Source: an uncultured Prevotella sp. (GTDB lineage Bacteria; Bacteroidota; Bacteroidia; Bacteroidales; Bacteroidaceae). From it: a stretch of DNA of 12,182 bases. Below the pieces are notes generated by a model. It had not been told where the DNA came from. It saw only the letters and a list, made by a program, of their open reading frames with translations, and searched no databases. Positions within the stretch are counted from its first letter, which is position 1. Every line of letters starts with the position of its first letter. Location: assembly GCA_938023885.1 (NCBI GenBank), contig CALJCU010000016.1, forward strand, positions 1 to 12,182. The letters run 5' to 3'. The translations under genes were made by a program, and so were the position numbers. Shown one piece after another: positions 9,101 to 12,182 of this stretch.

Positions 9101-9290
9101 TGCGTCGGTGGGTGTGGTCCCGATGCTCCTCGGTGGCAGCTCGTTGTGGATGCCGATGGCTGCCGTCATTTTCCTCGGTACCATCTTCACGATGTTCTTT
9201 ATTCTCACCGTCATGCCTGTCGCCTATTGGCGTTTCATGGAGGACCCGAAGGTGAAACTCACAAGAGATGTGGAGATGATGAAGGCGTAA
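6177..9290 (+). CDS. RND family efflux permease (inner-membrane pump subunit)
   Basis: A 1037-residue proton-driven RND permease, the inner-membrane engine of a tripartite efflux system. It has the expected duplicated layout: TM1 at about 15-35, a first periplasmic loop, a TM block at about 335-520, a second large loop, and a TM block at about 865-1025. The N-terminal signature V-Y-P-G-A-T-S-E-E-V is present. The TM4 proton-relay aspartates D407 and D408 are in V-D-D-S-I-V and fall at the same residue numbers as in AcrB. In TM10, where AcrB-type pumps have a lysine (S-A-K-N-A-I), this protein has arginine, R934 (V-R-N-G-I-I). Length is typical. No TolC/OprM-like outer-membrane factor follows: the gene ends 6 bp before the convergent dprA stop. 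The pump must use a channel encoded elsewhere. Substrate unknown. Confidence 0.95.
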   Translation: MQKKHRPFQEICLYYRQIVILLVTCLVALGIYGLVKINKNEFPDYTVREGIVAAVYPGATSEEVEQQVTKPLERYIFSYKEVLKEKTVSYSRDGMAIIVVELNENIEDKDEFWSKFKHGVQTFKSTSLPVGVLAVQVQDDFGDVSSELISLESKDKTYRELWRYMTIIQDSLRMVPTVGKMSLTGVQNPQIDIYLDAARLSRYGISYVAVAQELAGKGFTSTGGRLGNRLYRSPIHVDESLNTVYDVENAVIYTDPRGKIVRLKDVATVKLEYPDLTKYVTVNGTKALLLSVTNKEGTNISTMGSAINKKLEHIKADLPADVHISKITDQKQVVDDSIYDFLRELLIAICSVLLVVVLIMPHQVAAVAAATMPITIFISLGLFYIFDLELNTVTLAALIMTLGMIVDDSIVIIDGYVNNLAAGMHRWAAAVEATSHFLKSIFSATLCISITFFPFLVTMTGVMHDFLRMFPWAITIVLFVSMIIAQTLLPILMYFAIRKPIETGVTVNGKKAFNLLDVMQRFYNRVIEKCFAHWRVTLGAGIVSIVIGCLVFDLLPQKLMPIAQRDQFAVEIFMPTGTTVKGTNLLTDSLEHMIRRIPGVVSVANFHGMSSPRFQTTYAPQIPGDNFAQFIVNTTDNDATEKIVVECKRRFTNYFPGGIVKIKHLSYSKEENPIEVRITGDNFTALNTAADSIENRLRYRKGLELVRTDWREPLATTRIKLNEDAANRLGLTNAYVQLNLALRYSPGFPVAQIWDGDFSVKTVIKSLRSDSSTVNDLLNEQIPVLGGFRSVPLREIAAVENKMEYGQIVHRNGLRTISVIAEVDPQYNVERMNSSIMKEVASMHLPEGVQVSYGGQYETDTEQIPNIVAALVIAVCIIFFVLIWHFRNVRESFIMLGSLALCIFGASVGIWMTGIDVSLTCILGFVSLMGVLVRNGIILFDYAHELYNAKNMSMHDSILEASKERMRPIFLTSACASVGVVPMLLGGSSLWMPMAAVIFLGTIFTMFFILTVMPVAYWRFMEDPKVKLTRDVEMMKA

Positions 9291-9303
9291 AAAGACTTAC
9301 GCC
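9284..9303. terminator. Palindrome formed by two convergent stop codons (candidate bidirectional terminator)
   Basis: GGCGTAA (9284-9290), loop AAAGAC, then TTACGCC (9297-9303) make a perfect 7-bp stem. Its left arm ends with the RND stop codon TAA and its right arm begins with the complement of the dprA stop codon. After one mismatch, three more pairs (one G-T) are possible outside it. There is no T-tract on either side, so termination strength is uncertain, but it is the only hairpin at this junction. Confidence 0.5.
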
Positions 9304-10427
9304 ATTAAATGGTATGTCCCTCCGGCATACGCTCTCACTACCCCTTTCATTTCTAATTGGAAGAGGAGGGCGGTGAGGGCACCGGCGGCAAGGCCTGTCT
9401 TCACAGCGATGACATCCTGGCGGAGGTCGTTGTTGGCGTGCAGAACGTTGACGATGCGTTGCTCATCGGCACTGAGGTTAGGAAAGAGCTGGCGCTCGAT
9501 GCCGTTGCTCCTCGCCTTTTCCAGGACGGCTTCATTCTGCCATCCCATGTCTTCCACAAAATCTTCGGCGGAAGTGATGAGCCCTGCTCCACAACTGCGG
9601 ATAAGATTGTTGCAACCCTCGCTGTATGGTGCACCTACGGGACCGGGGAAAGCAAAGACATCGCGGTTATACTCTTTGGCAATGCGTGTCGTGATGAGAC
9701 CGCCGCCCTTGCGCGCACTCTCCACGAGAATCGTAGCATCGCAGAGGCCCGCCGTGATGCGGTTGCGCCGCACGAAGTTAAGCTTGTCGGGCTGTGTGTG
9801 AGTCATATACTCTGTGATGAGGCCACCGTGAGAGATCATCTCGTTGGCGGTGTCGCGGTGTGCGGGCGGATAGAGACTGTCAAGGCCGTGAGCCAGCACG
9901 GCGACAGTGTCCATGCCATTAGCCAAGGCCTCGCGATGAGCATGGATGTCTACCCCATAAGCCAGTCCACTGAGGATGAGTGTGTCGGGCACGAGCTTAT
10001 GGAGGTCACGGACAAACGCATGGATAAGGTCCTCGCCATAGCGTGTGCAGTGGCGCGTACCCACGATGTCGATGATGTGGCGCGTGTTAAGGTTGGCAGT
10101 GCCTTTGTAGAAGAGCATCAGCGGTGCGTCGGGAGCCTCCTTGAGCCGATACGGGTATTCGTCATCGTTGAGACACAGCACGTTTACGTGGTGTGCCTCG
10201 TCCCAAGCTAACTCGTCCTCAATGCGTGTCTGCATCGTGCCGGCACTGTTAAGGTCATCGATAACACGGCGCGGGATGCCTGGAAACAGAGTCGGCAGTT
10301 CGCTCCGGCGCTGAAAAATAGCAGTAGCGGAGCCCAACTGCCTATACAGCTCCACGATGGTATTAAGGTGGAAATAGCTGAGCCGCGTAAGGATAGCGGT
10401 ATTAATGAGTTCCTCTCTAGTCTGCAT
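9297..10427 (-). CDS. dprA: DNA-processing protein DprA (Smf)
   Basis: DprA binds incoming single-stranded DNA during natural transformation, protects it and loads RecA. The 376-residue protein shows an N-terminal helical HhH/SAM-like region (about 5-65), the Rossmann-like core with I121-V-G-T-R125, S153-G-L-A-Y-G-V-D160, H180-G-L-D-S-L-Y, F218-V-R-R-N-R-I-T-A-G-L228 (canonical F-P-x-R-N-R-I) and E236-S-A-R-K-G-G-G-L-I-T, and a C-terminal winged-helix domain (about 315-376). The proline of the F-P-x-R-N-R motif is valine here. The start overlaps the thioesterase gene by 11 bp, indicating coupled expression. Codon use is GC-ending (hand count of Ile: 19 ATC, 5 ATT, 0 ATA). No other competence genes are in the window, so transformability cannot be concluded. 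Confidence 0.96.
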   Translation of the reverse strand: MQTREELINTAILTRLSYFHLNTIVELYRQLGSATAIFQRRSELPTLFPGIPRRVIDDLNSAGTMQTRIEDELAWDEAHHVNVLCLNDDEYPYRLKEAPDAPLMLFYKGTANLNTRHIIDIVGTRHCTRYGEDLIHAFVRDLHKLVPDTLILSGLAYGVDIHAHREALANGMDTVAVLAHGLDSLYPPAHRDTANEMISHGGLITEYMTHTQPDKLNFVRRNRITAGLCDATILVESARKGGGLITTRIAKEYNRDVFAFPGPVGAPYSEGCNNLIRSCGAGLITSAEDFVEDMGWQNEAVLEKARSNGIERQLFPNLSADEQRIVNVLHANNDLRQDVIAVKTGLAAGALTALLFQLEMKGVVRAYAGGTYHLMA

Positions 10428-10848
10428 TTTCCTGATTAAACTTCTCTATGACGGGGAGGAAAGCGTCGTCGTAGTCCTCGCTCTCACCGAGTCGGCCATT
10501 GATAAGCATTACGAGCTCTACATCGCCATGGAAACAGAGCATCCCGTCTGCCTCACGGTAAATGTCGTGACTGAAGATGTAGCGCAGTCCTTCCTTGTGC
10601 ACGTTGATGCAGGATAGCATGAAGTCGTCACACCGCAGCGGTGCCTTGAACTTCAGCGTCATGCGCGCCACAACGGGGTCGACATGCTTCTCCTCATGCA
10701 ACTTGGCATAGCTGATGCCAAGGCTGTTGATGAAACGGTGACGCGTATGCTCCGTGTAATGGAGATAATTGGCATTGTTGACAATGCCTTCGATGTCGCA
10801 TTCGTAGTCGCGCACTTCCATGCGCGTGGTGAATAAGTATTTTTTCAT
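10417..10848 (-). CDS. Acyl-CoA thioesterase, YbgC/4-hydroxybenzoyl-CoA thioesterase (hotdog) family
   Basis: A 143-residue single hotdog-fold protein expected to hydrolyse acyl-CoA or acyl-ACP thioesters in the cytoplasm. The family signature is near the N-terminus: V-R-D-Y-E-C-D18-I-E-G-I-V-N-N-A-N-Y-L, with D18 as the expected catalytic aspartate, followed by the helix beginning H30-Y-T-E-H-T-R. Length is typical of YbgC-like enzymes. I chose the ATG at 10848 (M-K-K-Y-L-F). The frame stays open to an ATG at 10932, but that adds 28 residues encoded by the TAGAC repeat array and lacking any family similarity. It overlaps dprA by 11 bp. The true substrate is unknown. Confidence 0.88.
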   Translation of the reverse strand: MKKYLFTTRMEVRDYECDIEGIVNNANYLHYTEHTRHRFINSLGISYAKLHEEKHVDPVVARMTLKFKAPLRCDDFMLSCINVHKEGLRYIFSHDIYREADGMLCFHGDVELVMLINGRLGESEDYDDAFLPVIEKFNQENAD

Positions 10849-10880
10849 AAATATGTGTGTGTCTTGGGGAGGGACCTTGA

Positions 10881-10988
10881 TAGACTGTATAGACTTGATA
10901 GACTGTATAGACTCTATAGACTCTATAGACAATGTCTATTCTTGTCTATCCTTGTCTATCTCTGTCTATTCCCGTCTATCTTGTCTAT
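10881..10988. repeat. Periodic TAGAC / GTCTA array, two inverted halves
   Basis: On the plus strand TAGAC begins at 10881, 10890, 10899, 10908, 10917 and 10926, a perfect 9-bp period of six units. The complement GTCTAT then begins at 10934, 10944, 10954, 10964, 10974 and 10983, a 10-bp period (last step 9). The halves face each other around AAT (10931-10933), so the array is one large imperfect inverted repeat. It covers the 3' end and stop codon of the four-helix-bundle gene and most of the gap to the thioesterase gene. Units are too short, and spacing too tight, for CRISPR. Confidence 0.8.
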
Positions 10989-11717
10989 CTCTCTCCTCAG
11001 CCTTTCTATTTCCTCTTGTTGCCTGTAATAGGCTTTTAGGGCGCGTTGCTTCAGATCCCCATACTTGGCTTTCCAATTACTGACAGCCGAAAGCAGTTGA
11101 GCATTCTCGGCTTTGAGCCGGATACTCTCAGCCTCCAAACTTTTCATCTTGGAATCCTGTTCTTTACGGTAGCCGGTACGGGCTGCATACATGCGCTCCT
11201 TGATGCCACCCTCTGTCACAAAGTCTTTCTGGAGCTTCTTAAGATAGGAGTTGATCATGGCATCGACCTGATAGCAGAGAGTAAGACATGTGTTGGCAAA
11301 CTCCTCAGCCGACCATTTCTCAGCAAAAGACAAATAATCCTTAGGCTCATTGTGACTTCTCGTATACTCTAACAGCATGCTGTAGCGTGCGTCGCCTTCT
11401 TTCCATAGAGTATATTTCCCATTATGAAGGAAATCCTTGTAGTCTTCCAAGAGCTCCCTGATACTTCCTCTTGCCACATTGACCAGCTTAAGCTCCATTT
11501 CCGTTGACGATTTGCCGTCCTCTGATCCCTCTACAATGTTTTGCTTGCCCGAACGTGCTGCCTGCACCATCTGATCTACCGTGCGGTCTCCACTGATGGG
11601 AAGAAACCGTCGACAGAAGATGAAGGTGAGCTGATATATAGCGTCAGATTTATGGTAAAAGTAAAGCTTGCGCCAATCGTTGCCTTGCCTGAGCACTGTT
11701 GGGATATCCTTTTCCAT
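10956..11717 (-). CDS. Four-helix-bundle protein with C-terminal coiled coil ('four helix bundle suffix' type)
   Basis: A soluble 253-residue protein of unknown role. Residues about 1-160 resemble the S23/Avd-like four-helix-bundle superfamily: A-A-R-S-G-K-Q-N-I-V-E-G-S (about 53-65), then S-S-T-E-M-E-L-K-L-V-N-V-A-R-G-S-I-R-E-L-L-E-D-Y. The part from about 170 is charged and heptad-like (E-x2-R-L-K-A-E-N-A-Q-L and E-E-I-E-R-L-R-R-E), a predicted coiled coil. I recognise it as the Bacteroidota type annotated with a 'four helix bundle suffix' domain; that name is from memory. The last dozen residues (I-D-K-I-D-G-N-R-Q-R) and the stop codon are encoded by the GTCTAT array. It starts at 11717, just after another such array, and no promoter is visible between it and the DUF2851 gene. 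It could be a nucleic-acid-binding or scaffolding protein, but I have no evidence for either. Confidence 0.8.
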   Translation of the reverse strand: MEKDIPTVLRQGNDWRKLYFYHKSDAIYQLTFIFCRRFLPISGDRTVDQMVQAARSGKQNIVEGSEDGKSSTEMELKLVNVARGSIRELLEDYKDFLHNGKYTLWKEGDARYSMLLEYTRSHNEPKDYLSFAEKWSAEEFANTCLTLCYQVDAMINSYLKKLQKDFVTEGGIKERMYAARTGYRKEQDSKMKSLEAESIRLKAENAQLLSAVSNWKAKYGDLKQRALKAYYRQQEEIERLRREIDKIDGNRQR

Positions 11718-11728
11718 TGTTTTTAAAG

Positions 11729-11778
11729 TCTATTCTGCCTATCCAATCTATTCTGTCTACTTTGTCTATCTTGCCTCT
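11729..11778. repeat. Second GTCTAT-type array, 9-bp period, between DUF2851 and four-helix-bundle genes
   Basis: Units begin at 11729 (GTCTAT), 11737 (GCCTAT), 11746 (ATCTAT), 11755 (GTCTAC), 11764 (GTCTAT) and 11773 (GCCTCT), with steps of 8, 9, 9, 9 and 9. It fills the 48-bp gap between the two genes and includes the DUF2851 stop codon. The core is the same as in the 10934-10988 half-array, but all units face one way. Confidence 0.7.
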
Positions 11779-12182
11779 TTCCCCCTCCCTTTCAAGTATT
11801 CGTATCCGAAGCGACAGCGGAGACAGTCGTGCCGGTCGCAGTATTCGTTCTTCAGTTGTATCAGGGCCTGACTGTCACCGGCGTTTTCCACCGAGAGCCC
11901 TACCTCCTGCCAGTTGCGCGTGATGTGGTTATCCTCGGCCTTCAGTTGTTCAAGGAAGTCGAAGGCGCGGTCACAGAGCGCATCGTCCTGCCGATAGCGG
12001 CCATAGGCAAAGAAAATCGGTACAACCGTGTTGATAAGCAAGAGGTTGAGCGAAGCCTCGGAGAGATGCTTCTTGCTGGTCTTACTCTCGCAGCCGAAGG
12101 CATAATGGGTTTGCCAGTAGTCCGTGACCTTGGTCATGAGCAGTGTCTTCGCGCTCTTGATATCTTTGCAGTCGATGAGCTG
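11766..12182 (-). CDS. DUF2851 family protein, C-terminal part (cut by window edge)
   Basis: The 138 codons visible are the C-terminal end of a longer gene; the frame runs without a stop to position 12182, so the 5' part is missing. The ATG at 12137 is internal: the 15 codons before it (Q-L-I-D-C-K-D-I-K-S-A-K-T-L-L) continue the family similarity. Recognisable features are Y-G-R-Y-R-Q-D-D, N-A-G-D-S-Q-A-L-I-Q-L and a C-x4-C-x2-C cluster (E-Y-C-D-R-H-D-C-L-R-C) near the end. These match my memory of DUF2851 proteins of Bacteroidota, whose function is unknown. The cysteines could bind a metal, which is inference. The stop codon is part of the GTCTAT array shared with the junction to the four-helix-bundle gene. 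Confidence 0.75.
   Translation of the reverse strand, partial: QLIDCKDIKSAKTLLMTKVTDYWQTHYAFGCESKTSKKHLSEASLNLLLINTVVPIFFAYGRYRQDDALCDRAFDFLEQLKAEDNHITRNWQEVGLSVENAGDSQALIQLKNEYCDRHDCLRCRFGYEYLKGRGKEAR

Overview
The window looks like a chromosomal segment of a Bacteroidota bacterium, most likely Prevotellaceae. The evidence is the best matches of the proteins (a RibF/CPBP pair, a PMCA-type calcium P-type ATPase, a lipoprotein HlyD plus a compact RND permease, a four-helix-bundle 'suffix' protein, a DUF2851 protein), AT-rich leaders without clear Shine-Dalgarno sites, and candidate promoters of the Bacteroidota type (TAnnTTTG with an upstream TTG or TTTG). There are no RNA genes, insertion sequences, phage genes or CRISPR arrays.

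Layout. Positions 53-4939 are all on the minus strand: a Ca2+ P-type ATPase (4939 to 2300), a 452-bp intergenic region with a GC-rich perfect hairpin and a ribF promoter, then ribF (1847 to 879) overlapping a CPBP membrane protease (904 to 53). Around 4976-5035 two back-to-back candidate promoters drive the ATPase leftward and an efflux operon rightward. That operon is a lipoprotein HlyD-type adaptor (5065-6135) and an RND permease (6177-9290), with no outer-membrane factor in the window. The permease converges on dprA with only 6 bp between stop codons. The right end is a minus-strand run: a DUF2851 gene cut by the window edge, a four-helix-bundle coiled-coil protein, a YbgC-like thioesterase, and dprA.

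How the genes work together. RibF makes FMN and FAD. The ATPase should export Ca2+. HlyD and RND form the inner-membrane and periplasmic parts of a tripartite pump. DprA loads RecA on incoming single-stranded DNA in transformation. These are mostly ordinary housekeeping or transport genes; I do not see a defence island or an obviously new multi-gene system.

The unusual content is at the sequence level. (a) Codon choice changes inside the ATPase gene near 4000: there is no ATA isoleucine codon in its first 312 codons, but about a third of Ile codons are ATA afterwards. ribF lies on the ATA-using side and dprA on the ATA-free side. This suggests a recombination junction or an assembly chimera. 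(b) Three gene junctions carry short periodic degenerate repeats: a 7-bp TTATCGG unit at 6143-6181, and 9- or 10-bp spaced GTCTAT/ATAGAC units at 10881-10988 and 11729-11778. The repeat units supply the stop codons of two genes, and the start codon of a third lies in a degenerate copy. (c) The two convergent stop codons at 9284-9303 are arms of a perfect palindrome.
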